This document shows, piece by piece, positions 11,152-22,063 of a stretch of DNA of 64,000 bases. The stretch's first letter is position 1, and every line of letters begins with the position of its first letter. Below the pieces are notes generated by a model that saw nothing but the letters and a program-made list of their open reading frames with translations, was not told the DNA's origin and made no database searches. Both the position numbers and the translations under genes were made by a program. The stretch spans positions 35,751,501-35,815,500 of the forward strand of contig OU862886.1 of NCBI GenBank assembly GCA_917880725.1, read 5' to 3'. Origin of the DNA: Selenia dentaria (lineage: Eukaryota > Arthropoda > Insecta > Lepidoptera > Geometridae).

Positions 11152-11444
11152 GGCCTTACTTATAAACGCTGCTTAACTTTAAATGACGTTAGTTACGAGT
11201 AGTACTGCGCAAAGGAAAATGTTCTGCCGTGCGATTCTCTAAGAGCAAACATCGTTACATTTTTGATAACATCCGTCAATGACGAGATGACAAGAAACGT
11301 TGGAAAAACAACTTTATGTACAAGGGCGATATCTCATAAAGTATTTGACATCGGTGAGCTCGTCGACGAATCATTACACTATCGCACGGCTGCGCCGTAC
11401 TAAGGGACGTTTTTTAAATTTAAGCAGCGTTTATAAGTAAGGCC
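11152..11444. mobile_element. 293-bp MITE
   Basis: The terminal inverted repeat ggccttacttataaacgctg at 11152 continues as cttaa and is matched exactly by the complement ending at 11444. The interior (about 11240-11378) shares a long segment with 49455-49610, including tgacaagaaacgttgg and gacatcggtgagctcgtcg. That second copy lacks these termini. No target duplication was certain. Confidence 0.8.
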
Positions 11445-11459
11445 GTTCATTATTATTAA

Positions 11460-11536
11460 ACGCTCCGTTAGCTTAGTTGGTAATTATCCTGCTTTCAAAG
11501 CATAAGGTCGCAGGTTTGATCCCTGGCTGAGGCACA
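11460..11536 (+). tRNA. tRNA-like sequence, probably a pseudogene
   Basis: A good box A (tagcttagttgg, 11469-11480) and box B (ggtttgatccc, near 11513) are spaced as in a tRNA. The anticodon stem has only about three pairs around a tttcaaa loop (apparent anticodon TCA), and the acceptor ends do not pair well. I take it as a tRNA fossil or the head of a lost SINE, not a working gene. Confidence 0.45.
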
Positions 11537-11689
11537 TTATTGTCATCAATGAGCATACATATTAGTAGGTACTCAGGCCTTGAATGTTTGTTATCCGTTA
11601 GCGTGTAAAACCATGTCTCCCGTGACCAAAGAATTCTAGTTCAGTTACGTTATAATTATTGCAGTATTAGTATATAATAATGGTTCATG

Positions 11690-11975
11690 AAATACAAAAG
11701 TACGAGTAGATTATGCACCAAGGGAGTAAAGCAGTGTCTTACGTCATGGGCGGTATATTGAACCCTGAGTGTAACGGGGACTCTTGGGTTAATCCGGAGC
11801 GAGGGGATTAAAATTTAATTCCCGAGCGTAGTGAGGGAGTTATGTCGAGTCCTGAGTGAAGCGAGGGATTAAAACCGCCCAAGACGAAGACAGGCTTTAT
11901 CCTCGAGGTGCATACTCTTCTTTTCATACCTACTGCGAGACAATAAAAACTCAGAGCTGTAAAATAGCAGTTATC
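11690..11975. repeat. Dispersed repeat A, uninterrupted copy
   Basis: The sequence around attatgcacc, cgtcatgggcgg and accctgag, then gacaggctt and tcgaggtgcatac, recurs at 34480-35245. There the copy is split by a hAT-type MITE. This copy shows the empty target site. It has no coding content. Confidence 0.75.
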
Positions 11976-13415
11976 CCCTCACCAGTCGATTGTCAATATA
12001 ACAATGAAATTTCTATTGTGTCTGGGTCGTTCGACTGATGAAGTAATATATAGTTAAAAGTAAAATACATTAATAGTTAATTCATATTGGACACATTTGT
12101 ACCGTTATAGCGGGACAGAGTAATGTTTTTGGAACGATCATTTTATGAAAAACACTGTTCTAGACTTTCGCGGTTGTTAACTAAGTTATAATTAGTACTC
12201 ACGAGATGTAGATCACGATTTAGTTGTTTGGAAATAATAATATATTTTAATTTCAACCAATATATAGTATTATCTATGACTTCAACTATGACCTTGAATC
12301 ACAACACAAACTAGTATAGATGCTAACGCATACGCAGAGAGGGGCCGTGCGTAACCCATAGCAACCAGCGCACAACAATCGTGCGTTCGTTTAGCAATAA
12401 GGGCATTCATCGGTGGCGTTGCTGTTGTTGGCTCTTTTGTTAAAGCGTTCGTAGAGCTCAGTTTTGGTGGCAAAAATAACTCTTTTTTAGCTTTTCAAAC
12501 ACTGAACAAAAAGAGCCATAAACGACATTTTCATCCATAGATTCCCAATTCGAACGCCCTTGTGAGTATTTTCAGCATTATTTTCGCCAACTTAGGGCTA
12601 TTCGAACGCACTACTTATAGTTAAAGCTTTTCGCGTCTTTTTTTCATTTTTTTTTTGTATGCTGTCTCCGTACTAAGAGTATTCCTACAACTAACGTTCC
12701 AAATCCAAATCACTTTACTCCCCAGGGAGTTTCATACAACATTCAGCCCCGCGTATGTAATGCCTTGCTTTACGTAGAGATTACGTGACATGTAATAGAA
12801 CATTTTCGAACAGATGGTATGAAAACAATTGTTCTACCTTTCCCTTAACCGCAAAGTTTTTTTATCTAATCTTGATAAAAGCAAAATCGCGCACGTCTCG
12901 GCCTCGGCTCATCCCAGACTCGTCCCGGGCTCGCTTATAGACTGAAAATGGTATTATACAATGTTTTTAAGTTAGATAAAAATGTAGTTCGGTTGCGATA
13001 AGTGGGGTACTATTGCAGGCACGGTCAATAAAGCTACTTGCATATTGTGTAATAGCAATGGAATGGTGTAAAATGAACTAAACTGATAATGTATATAACG
13101 ATTATTATGTGAATAATATTTAACCAATACTGACAAAAACAAATTTGATTTTTCAACAAAACACAATATGTACTTTAAATAAACTATGCTAGACTATAAG
13201 ATACCATAAGCTCATGCTGATAGACATTGAATATCACTTAAAAATATATCTAAATATATTTTTATTTTATTAATTTTAGGGAAACTTACAACTAGGTATA
13301 AACGTAATACTTCAGTATGTACTTATAGCCAATTAAAAATTTCCACTTTTAGGTATTTAAATAAGAGGTATAAATAGTTCGTAAGCAATAACATATACAA
13401 CTGAAGATTAGGTGC
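11976..13415. other. Intergenic DNA with one small dispersed repeat
   Basis: Nothing coding is recognised. Bases 12717-12835 (with tttcatacaac, taatgcc and ctttacgt) match 35765-35870. The minus-strand frame 12473-12282 (MPPKLSSTNALTKEPTT) is unrecognised and probably chance. Confidence 0.4.
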
Positions 13416-13417
13416 TA

Positions 13418-13660
13418 AAAATAATTACTCAATAACCGCTTGACGTGCGCGACAGTTGTGTTGTAGATATCAATATCGTGTAGCGAAGCTACAGCGTTGG
13501 AACTGCGGCTGGCTCTTAACAGATAAGTATTTTGCCTGTAGTGAGTATTAACTCGGGGAACGTACAGAGAACACGGTCTTCTGAAGGGGTAATATTGCAC
13601 TTTCAGACTTATTCGCGCCAGTAGTTCGGGACAATAGACCGAACCGTTCGCTATCTTTAT
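13418..13660 (-). mobile_element. LINE RT carboxy-terminal tail
   Basis: On the minus strand the frame reads CPELLARISLKVQYYPFRR, then a YRQNTYLLRASRSSN block and DIDIYNTTVAHVKRLLSNYF before the stop. This is the usual ending of CR1/Jockey-like reverse transcriptase ORFs. It adjoins an RTE-like tail on the other strand. Confidence 0.7.
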
Positions 13661-13671
13661 TAGGTAAATAA

Positions 13672-13830
13672 GGTTCTCGAGTGGCGACCACGCATTGGAA
13701 GACGACGTGTAGGCCGGCCCCCCGCTAGGTGGACCGACGACCTCGTCAAAACCGCGGGGAATCGCTGGATGCAGGAAGCGGATAGCCGGTACTAGTGGCG
13801 TTCTATGGGGGAGCCGTATGTTCAACAGTT
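13672..13830 (+). mobile_element. RTE-like LINE 3' end fragment
   Basis: The plus strand reads KVLEWRPRIGRRRVGRPPAR, then WTDDLVKTAGNRWMQEA, and after a stop WRSMGEPYVQQ. This is the same carboxy end as at 28682-28889. It is truncated and carries an internal stop. Confidence 0.8.
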
Positions 13831-14074
13831 TTCCTGATATGATAACTAAAGATGACAAGCAAATCTCATGCATTATGTAGAAATACTGTCACAGACTACA
13901 TGTTTTTTATTTTTGAGTCGGAGGGGTACTTTTCCTCAAAAGAGGGCAGTTTGCTGCGGCGTGCTTTACCGACCAATTTTGATAAAGTTTGGTACACACA
14001 TTAGTTACCTCACTTTAAAGAGGAATTTAGAATACGAGCGTAATTGGTCAAGAGGTTGCCGAGATAGGTTATGA

Positions 14075-14158
14075 CATTGAAATTTATAGAGAGAAAAATT
14101 CCATCCTCGGACGGAATCCCGTCCGAGGATGGAATTTTTCTCTCTATAAATTTCAATG
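14075..14158. repeat. Perfect 40-bp-arm palindrome
   Basis: Arms 14075-14114 and 14119-14158 are exact reverse complements around a 4-base loop. The upstream DNA (13960-14010, with accaattttgataaa) resembles the DNA upstream of the palindrome at 4657. Uncorrected perfect arms mean recent origin, gene conversion or an assembly artefact. Confidence 0.95.
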
Positions 14159-14435
14159 TTTGAGATCGCTTAAGCAGGCGTTAGTGCTTCAAAAAAGTAA
14201 TACTATAGGTTATGACGTTTAAAAACTGGATGATTTTGGTATTATGCACAAATAACATTTGGTACAATCAACAAACAATTTTAGCCGACATGGTCGAATA
14301 TATATACGAGTTGATATATATATATTAGTCTATAGCCTCACCATCACTAACCTTAACATAGTTAATTAATAAAATTACTTTTATAATTGACAAACTAGCG
14401 TGGCGGTAGGGCTTAAATAACCATTCCGTTCTCAA

Positions 14436-14477
14436 TATTGCTTAAATCAGCAATATTGCTTAAATCAGCAATATTGC
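14436..14477. repeat. Short tandem repeat, 16-bp unit
   Basis: Nearly three copies of caatattgcttaaatc are found in direct order. Confidence 0.85.
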
Positions 14478-14479
14478 TG

Positions 14480-15580
14480 CTTTTAAGACTTTGATAAAAT
14501 ACATAAGTATAATAACATTTCCTTTTAGGCGGAACCCTAGAACCTCATCGCTATTTCCGTTCAATAGCCTGGTAGAGCCTATTTTCCCGTCAATTCCAGT
14601 GAAATTTCTGAGGAACGTCAAGTCTACTAACAAAGGACTCTACTTTCATACGATAACATAAAATGTAGAGCCATGTAGAGCGCAGAAATTGATTGAATGG
14701 AGCTCCCGGGAGAGACGACTATTACAGAACTATTATAGAGCTTATCGATGCCCGCTGGCGACTCTCTCGGGTTATACAGTTACGAGGATGAATTTTAAAT
14801 TTCTGTAGACAATGTTTTCGTAGTTTCGGCTGGTTTTGTAATCATAGACAAGTTATAAAGGTAAATAAGAATATTCTCTTACTACAAGTACACTATAATT
14901 CGTACTATAATTATAATAATGATAATGATCTTTTAATTTAAGTAACTTAAGATTTAGGAATCCTATAAAAAAAATAAAAAAACGCTTGTAGGCAAATAAT
15001 TTATTTTTTGACAGATAACGTACCTATAGATTATTTTTTTTACCTTTTGTTATTTGTTTAGATATATTATGGTTATTTATTTCTTTGTTTAACATTAAAG
15101 TTATTCTAAGACTCATAATTAACATATTATTATTATACCTTACAGACTGTATGTTACATTCATTTTTTATGGTTATATTCTTTTTTTTGTAGAATTTTGT
15201 TGCGGTCTGGCTTCCCTGTAGCGTCCTCCCGGCCAAAATACGGAAACTAGAGAAATATCCTTGTGAAGCATACACACAACCACACCCGAAGCACATATCA
15301 ATACATATACAATTTACACATAGATTACATACAAGATACAGTAAGACCGTTTCAGTCTGGTACATGTTTTTGCGAACACAAAGCAAAGGACTAAAAAAAA
15401 CAACTTGTTACCAAATCAGAAAAAGTAACGACTTAGTTGGTATCATGGTATTTGCTATATACAATGTCTGGGCAATAAGGTATGCTCAGTCAGACATGTA
15501 CTGTACTACATTTAAAGTCCCTCGTCCTACTAGATTCCAGCCGGATTCTAGATTCTCTTTAAGTTTTGAATGACGTCAAT
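14480..15580. other. Intergenic AT-rich DNA
   Basis: There is no convincing gene. The 120-codon minus-strand frame 15386-15024 is low complexity and unrecognised. Confidence 0.4.
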
Positions 15581-15583
15581 TGC

Positions 15584-15778
15584 TTATTTAGTTGGGTTCA
15601 GGCGGGAGAGATATAAAAGAATGGTCGGTTCGACTGCTTGTAGTGTTGTATTTTCCGCGGTCGGAGGGGCGGTACGCCGTTTAGTACGTGTCTGTCGAGG
15701 GCGAGGTTTCCTTTTTTGCACGAGGGTGAAATCTTCCCTATCAACAATCATTATTTTAGAAGCGGTTCTCACTTCTCC
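15584..15778 (-). pseudogene. Possible retroelement gag-like fragment
   Basis: The minus-strand frame reads KIMIVDREDFTLVQKRKPRP, then a basic stretch and AVEPTILLYLSRLNPT before a stop. The 'basic linker, then LYLSRL' order resembles gag/ORF1 proteins of some insect retroelements. The match is from memory of pattern only and the fragment is short. Confidence 0.3.
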
Positions 15779-15838
15779 ATCCTTCAGAATTGGTGATGGA
15801 GAAAGAATGATTTGATCCGCAGACTTTTTGTAAATTAA

Positions 15839-16013
15839 TTTTACAATATATTTTTTTTTCCTTTGGTAATTTCAAAATGTAAATTTGAAATGTAAAGAAT
15901 CACGCCAGGCTTCAAATAATATGCTAATACATCGGCAAACTAATAAAAGCTCTTTCTTGTCATATTCATCGAAGTAAAGAAAAATCTAAAGTGCCCGTTT
16001 TTTTTGCAAATGA
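15839..16013. repeat. Dispersed repeat B, copy 1
   Basis: It shares aatttcaaaat, cttcaaataa, aatcggcaaa-like and cgtgcccg/agtgcccg blocks, in the same order, with 43780-43937. It is non-coding. Confidence 0.7.
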
Positions 16014-16217
16014 TTGTATTAGTAGCAATTGTATTTAATTAAGTATGAAACAGAAAAAGAAAAAAATACGTAATAATCATTATCAATTAGATCGATGTTG
16101 GAGATCAAAAAGGTGAACCATCCATGAATCTTTATTTCGTTACGTATAAAAAAAATTTCTACTCAATAAGGGTATGGAGCCGCCGTCGGGATGCGAATCG
16201 TAAGAGACGAAGAAAAT

Positions 16218-16880
16218 TATTTTCTACTATTTCAAAAAAGGAGGAGGTAAGTACTCAATTCGACAATTCGACGGTTTCTTTTTTTATGTTTGTTACCTCA
16301 TAACTTTCGGCTGGGTGAACCGATTTCCAAAATTTTTTGTTTGATAGCTGGTGCTTCCAGTGTGGTCCCATTTAAATTTCATCAAATTCGGTCCAGTAGT
16401 TTTTGAGATACACTCCAATAACTGAATAGAATGGAAGTCGGTATTAAATTTTCTACTGACTTTCAAAAAAAGGAGGAGGTACTCATTTCGATGGTTTCTT
16501 TTTTTATGTTTGTTACCTCATAACTTTAGACTGGGTGGACCGATTCTCAAATTTTTTTGTTTGATAGCTGGTGATTCCCGTGTGTTTCCATTTAAATTTC
16601 ATCAAATTCGGTCCAGTAGTTTTTGAGATACACTCCAATAAGAAGTCGGTATTAAATTTTCGACCGACTTTCAAAAAAAGGAGGAGGTACTAAATTCGAC
16701 TGTTTCTTTTTTTATGTTTGTTACCTTATAACTTTCGACTGTTTGAACCGATTCTCAAAATTCTTGTTTGTTTGATAACTGGTGTTTCCTGTGTGGTGGC
16801 ATTTAAATTTGATAAAGTTTGGTCTAGTAGTTTTTGAGTTAAACTCCAATAACTGAATAGAATGGAAGTCGGTATTCATT
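16218..16880 (+). repeat. Tandem array of a roughly 210-bp repeat, three units
   Basis: Units begin near 16218, 16457 and 16665 with tttcaaaaaaaggaggaggt. They contain ttatgtttgttacct, tttgatagctggtg and tccagtagtttttgagatac, and end near ggaagtcggtatt. Single or inverted copies of the same family occur at 28504-28960, 44910-45160, 45165-45380 and 48355-48520. The units are non-coding. Confidence 0.9.
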
Positions 16881-17688
16881 TTTTCAAATTGTACTTGTTT
16901 ATTTTACTAAATGGTAGGCCACTTGTATCGACTTGGTTGTTACCACTGCAGTGTCAGATATTCTGCAGCAAATAAAAAAGGTTTCTCTCATGACGTTTAC
17001 CTTTACCGGAAGCTCTATTAGATTTGAAACCGTGACTGCCAGTACAACGGCTGACCTTCAATATCTCTGAGCATTCATCACTTCAAATAAATGTACTATT
17101 GTACGCCAAAACTTGACGAGCCTATCATCAAAATACCTTCTATAGTCAAAATACTTGACCCTCGGCGTGAGGACAACGTAAACATCACGCTCTGTCGGAG
17201 ACTTGTCACTATGTACTTGGGTATGCAGTAATTGAGGTGTTGCATTTCCGTTGGCATGAGTCCTGCTAGCTGGAAACAGATGGCGCTGGTGTTCTTGCTT
17301 ACCAAAATGTACTTGAAAGTCAAAGTTAAAATCATCTGGTCTGTGAATGATTGTCTTTAATGGTATCAGGTTGTGCTCTTAAAGAAATTAATTGATTCTT
17401 AAAGAAGTTAAATGAGTAAATTGAAATACTTAGTCAGTGAGCACTAATAATAAAATACAGTACTTACGTACATACAAATATAAAATTAATAAGCATGGAA
17501 AAAACAGTCATTGCATTTCATCACTCTTGACGGTCATCAAGCACGTCTAGTGTATCGAGCTGTCAAAATGATAACGTGCTTTTGACTAAACTATCAGAAA
17601 CTGACACAAACTTTGACAGAACTGTCATAATTACGATCTTGTCGTAAGCGGAGAGGTTATTCTGTCTATGTTGTGCCCAAGAATATTA
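16881..17688. other. Intergenic DNA, nothing recognised
   Basis: No gene or repeat terminus was identified. The minus-strand frame 17335-17096 is probably chance. Confidence 0.4.
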
Positions 17689-17689
17689 C

Positions 17690-17845
17690 GGTTATTCATC
17701 CGCGTGGTGATGGACGATGATGACGATGAAAAGTAGCTTATGTGCTTATTTTCATCCAGATCCGTTTAGCCGTTCTGCCGTTTTTGAGTAACAAACATCC
17801 ATTTATCCATCCATCCAAACTTTCACATTTATAATTTTAGTGGGA
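17690..17845. repeat. Dispersed repeat C, copy
   Basis: The order ccgcgtggtg, gatgatgacgatgaaaag, ccgtttagccgtt, ctttcacatttataat matches 35418-35592. It is partly matched at 33430-33545, 46995-47100 and 51500-51603. This is a widespread non-coding lepidopteran repeat whose class I cannot fix. Confidence 0.75.
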
Positions 17846-17849
17846 AGTG

Positions 17850-17871
17850 GGATATATTTATATATATATAT

Positions 17872-17906
<35 letters not shown>

Positions 17907-18135
17907 GAACTGGGTAGCACTTGACCACTATCTCACCTGATGCTAAGTGATGATGCGATCGATGATGGAGCGCGCTTACCCAGAAGATACCTATGAACTC
18001 GTATTTGAAGACCCCCATATCGTACTTAACCGGAAACACCGACTCAGGGAGGGTGTTCCATTCCCTAGCGGTACGTGTGATAAAGATATAATATATAAAG
18101 ATATAATATATATATATATATATTATATGTATAAG
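17850..18135 (-). mobile_element. LINE RT tail between AT microsatellites
   Basis: The minus-strand frame 18076-17905 reads TAREWNTLPESVFPVKYDMG, then VFKYEFIGIF. This is the conserved end of a Jockey/R1-like RT ORF. (AT)n runs at 17850-17903 and 18080-18130 border it. Confidence 0.7.
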
Positions 18136-19670
18136 TATAGTGTGTTTCATGTAATTATGTATTATAGCTACATTCTGAATCTTGCTACGTAAATAGTTTT
18201 GGCTTATACACCACCTGTTTAAGTTTATGCCTATTTATTTCCATGCGTGGTGGAAGAGATCACTCTGAGCGATGAGACCGCCCATTGTAACACTATTACT
18301 TTTAAGCATTTAATTGTAGTCAAATATTAAGCTATTGCATAGCTTCTATCGCGGGCCTTGAGCGTGGAGACCCAATCCAGAAATTCCGTAACGAAAATAA
18401 CCTAACACCTCCCACTCCGACTCCATCAATCGATGAATAGCAGAACTTTTAATGAGTTTTTGAAATATCACGCTTGTCTCTTTAGTTCAGCAAGTCGCCT
18501 CTAGATGGCATTGTTTAAATAATTATAATTGCATAACTTGATAAAAACTTTACCGAGTGCCACACTTCTTTTTTTTTGTATACAATTGTATCGTGATTCT
18601 TTATTTGTAATGTACTTACGTGTAATGTGGTGTTACAATAAAGAGTTAATCTATCTATCTAATCCACGTTGTTATACAACTAACGTTGTTTTCACAAACT
18701 TTACTGAAACATTTTTATTTTATTTTTTATTTTTACATATATGGAAAACAAACAGCTTATAATATTTAAGTAATAAAATTGGAAATTTAGAATTAACTAG
18801 CCTAAAAAGTTTTCACTAATATAACTATACACTCGCACACAATTAGTAAGTGAGTTATCCTGAAATTTTCATTATTGTTTTAATGTTTGTGGCCATGATA
18901 GTTTGGGCAAGACACATTTTATTTGCTGCGCATACATACTTATATAAGGACATTGTACAAAGATCAACTACTGAATAGCGTGTAACAGTCGTTTTAAACA
19001 CAATAAACTAGAGCCAGCGAACAAACATCGAAGTTCGGTATTAAGCATTCATGAAATGCCCAGGGCTTTTATTCGCCCGTTAAACTTCATCCGATAAACG
19101 GAATTAATACCTCTCTGGAGGGGGCCTACTTCCGTTTTGTGTGGTAGAAACATATAAAAATTGCATTGATCTCAGTGCGAAGGTAATGTTTTTGATTTAA
19201 GATGCAGTTGAACTTATTAACTTCGTTTGACTTTAAAATCTAACTACTAGTTATTGTACAGGTTCACGAGAAAGTAAAAATGAACAGTCATGAGTCATAG
19301 TTTGTGTTAATTTTCTGATAGCTTAGTCAAAAGCCAATTTGGCAACTCGATGCACTATACGTGCTCGGCGATCGTCAAGGGTGATGAAATGTAACTCAAG
19401 CATCGTCAACGGTGATGAAATGTAATGACAGTTTTTTTCGATAGTGATTAGTTTTATATTTGTATGTACGTAATACAGGACGCATTTTATTATTAATGTT
19501 TACGGATTGATATACTCAGTGTTTAATTGTACTCATATAATACTATTATAGCAATGCGTTTAACCATGTTCATATTTTATGACATTTTGGTATAAAGATA
19601 GATATAGCTTTGGAGAAGATAATAAGCTACTCGAAGTACTAATCCTGCGCAGACGTAGTCGCGGGCACCA
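18136..19670. other. Intergenic DNA, nothing recognised
   Basis: The region is AT-rich. No frame above 80 codons has recognisable content. Confidence 0.4.
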
Positions 19671-19674
19671 ACTA

Positions 19675-20087
19675 TAACATATATCAGTTACTTAAACCGT
19701 CTTCAACGCAAATTTGTCAAACATTTAAATGTTAGAAAACACATGTACACTCAAAATTATAAAGAATCATGCAGCTCCCATAAACTAAGTAGTCTTCGAA
19801 ATCGACTCACACTCATGGACATCACCTTTCTCCACGGCCTATGTAAGTAATGGATACATGGATTGCCTTGAGCACCAGCAGTGTTTTGCGTTTTCGTACT
19901 CCAAAATCTCCCACAAGACAAACAAAGTTGTTTGCTGTCTCGCACTCACCCACGAACTCTCGCACAGTACTCGATAGCTAATAGACTTCAAAATAGTAAT
20001 GGAATTTTTATAAAAGAAATCTTTAAGAAAATGGAGGAGGATAAAGTAAATGCACAACAATACATTTTTAAACACCTACCTGTACCT
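19675..20087 (+). mobile_element. CR1-like LINE tail, host of the errantivirus
   Basis: The plus strand reads YLNRLQRKFVKHLNVRKHMY, then SCSSHKLSSLRNRLTLMDIT and FLHGLCK before a stop and frame change. It resumes with RLQNSNGIFIKEIFKKMEED. This matches the RT tail at 51604-52786. The errantivirus inserted at its 3' end, and the remainder probably continues after 27840. Confidence 0.75.
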
Positions 20088-20337
20088 AGTTATGTACCCA
20101 TAACCACCTTCCTAGTACATAATGTAGGATCACGCCACCATCCCAGACGCATGGTCAGCGGAATGTTATCGCATCCGTAGCTGGGACGGTGGTCAACGGC
20201 TAGGTTAAGGCGCATTCGTTTTGTATAAAACTCTACAGACGGTCGTGTACTTTAGTAATTAATTAATATTAAAATAAATTCGTAAAATCCGAAATTTAGT
20301 TTTTTTAAAACACCTTGAAGCGCTCCCGAAACATATC
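20088..20337 (+). repeat. 5' LTR
   Basis: It is 250 bp, starting agttatgtaccc and ending aaacatatc. TATAAA at 20224-20229 and AATAAA at 20273-20278 are promoter and poly(A) candidates. It is identical to 27584-27834 except for one fewer A near 20310. Confidence 0.95.
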
Positions 20338-20355
20338 TGGCGCAGCCGGTAGGAT
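20338..20355 (+). other. Primer binding site
   Basis: tggcgcagccggtaggat follows the LTR directly. It resembles the tRNA-Ser-type primer site of the Drosophila 17.6/297 group. Confidence 0.8.
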
Positions 20356-20755
20356 TGCTGGCTGTTACCATCGCGAAAAGTAGCGCAAATTTTTAGTGAA
20401 ATTCTAGAAAAGTGATTCATTGCGAGTGGTGACTAACAGCGAGAGTGCTATAAATTTATATATGCCTAAAATCGGTATCGCGCTCTCCGCGGCAATCCAT
20501 ACGAACCAAATAAAATACGATACATAGTGGGACGTGATGACTACGGCGGTTGGACAGTGAGTAATATTCTCGTAAGGAGTAAAATCCTTCTACTTCCTTT
20601 CCCTGCCTAAATCCTCAATTGGTGTTTATTTTAAGTAATTATTTGTTAAGATATATTTTACTAGTTTAATTTTATTGCCTGATATAGCACTATTACCTTA
20701 ACCAGTAACTTAGATAAGTTTTCTTTATAATATTATTGTATATCTATTAATTAAA

Positions 20756-22063
20756 ATGGCTCACGCACAAACCTCATCCGCACCTGTTTCGGTACCGCAA
20801 CAAACAAGCGATCTACAAATACCGCGCGAAGTTTTAAATTTAATACCAGAGTTTAATGGCGAAACAAAAATTTTAATTTTATTTTTAAGAAAGTGTACAT
20901 ATGTAATTACACGGTACCAAGGCACTGCGGCACGCAATGAGTTTTTAATGCAATGCATTACTAGTAAATTGACTGGTAAAGCGGCGGCATTAATAAGTGA
21001 GCGAGGAGAATTTGAAACATATGATGAGCTTGCGGCTTTGTTGGTTCAACATTTCGGTGATCCTAGAAGCGAGGAATGCGTTGCAATAGAGCTTGAGACC
21101 CTTAAGATTAAACCTAGTGAATCTTACCTAGAGTTTTGTGGAAGAATTCAGGATATTCGCGCGATCCTTTTATCTAAAGTAAATCAAAATACATCACCTA
21201 CACTACGAGAAGCGAAGCGAGTAATTTATAATAACACTTCGCTAAATGTATTCCTATATAACTTGTCAGAGCATATGGTTAGAACAGTTCGGATGAAAGA
21301 ACCCAATTCGTTAGAGGAAGCATTAAAACATGTCTTGGAGGATGTTAACTTCCAAGAGCAATACAACATGCGTACTAAAATGCTACAGAGCAAACCAGTT
21401 CAAATTAACTTTAGGCCACCACCACCTATGCCTCAAGGTCAATTCAAATTTGGTATACCAAACCAAGCTAGTAATCTGGCGCGACCTCAGTTACCTAATT
21501 TCGCATATCGCGCACCAATGCCAACACAATTTGGATATAGGCCGCAGTTACATACTGCATCAGCGTAACCCCAGTTTGGTCAGCGATCACAATTCGGCTT
21601 TAGACCACAACCACAGGTAAGTCAATTTGGGTTTAGACCACAAGCCGGCCAATTCGGTTACAAACCGCAACCTAGCCCATTCGGTTTCAAACCGCAGCCA
21701 GGACAGTTTGGATATAGACATCCGCAGCCACATGGTTATCGTCCACCTCATCAGTACTCAAACGACGTTTCCATGAGGACTGCTCCGGCGAGACCCCAGC
21801 AGTTACCTGTAAATGAAACATATGCGATAGAAGGTCAATGCGATGATTATTATTATCCATATGAAACTTACAATACTTACGATGATATGATTCCCGATGC
21901 TTATGACAACATGTATACGTGCCACGAGTCTTCAGCCGACAACTCTGCTGAAAATAAAATGTGTGAAGACAACGTGCATGGTAACCCTTCAACCGGTGAA
22001 CAAGAAATAGTTAATGATGTGGAAAATTTTCACATAAGAGTAGTCCCAACAACCATGAAATGA
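20756..22063 (+). pseudogene. gag: gag, interrupted by one in-frame stop
   Basis: This is the structural protein of the element and would assemble the particle. The ATG at 20756 opens a 270-codon frame with a gag core (LIPEFNGETKILILFLRK, then TGKAAALISERGEFETYDEL). It ends at a TAA at 21566-21568. The same frame then stays open to 22063, so the break is one codon, consistent with a single base change in a Gln codon. The region after the core is a run of QFG(F/Y)(R/K)PQ-like repeats, then an acidic, Tyr-rich tail. No CCHC knuckle is seen, as is usual in errantiviruses. The final TGA overlaps the pol ATG. Confidence 0.85.

Noticed and set aside
15024..15386. 120-codon minus-strand frame
   Set aside because: Low complexity (Asn/Ile/Lys-rich), no recognisable motif; consistent with AT-rich chance.
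17803..18150. 115-codon minus-strand frame read as a gene
   Set aside because: Both ends are translated AT microsatellite; only the centre is a LINE RT tail.
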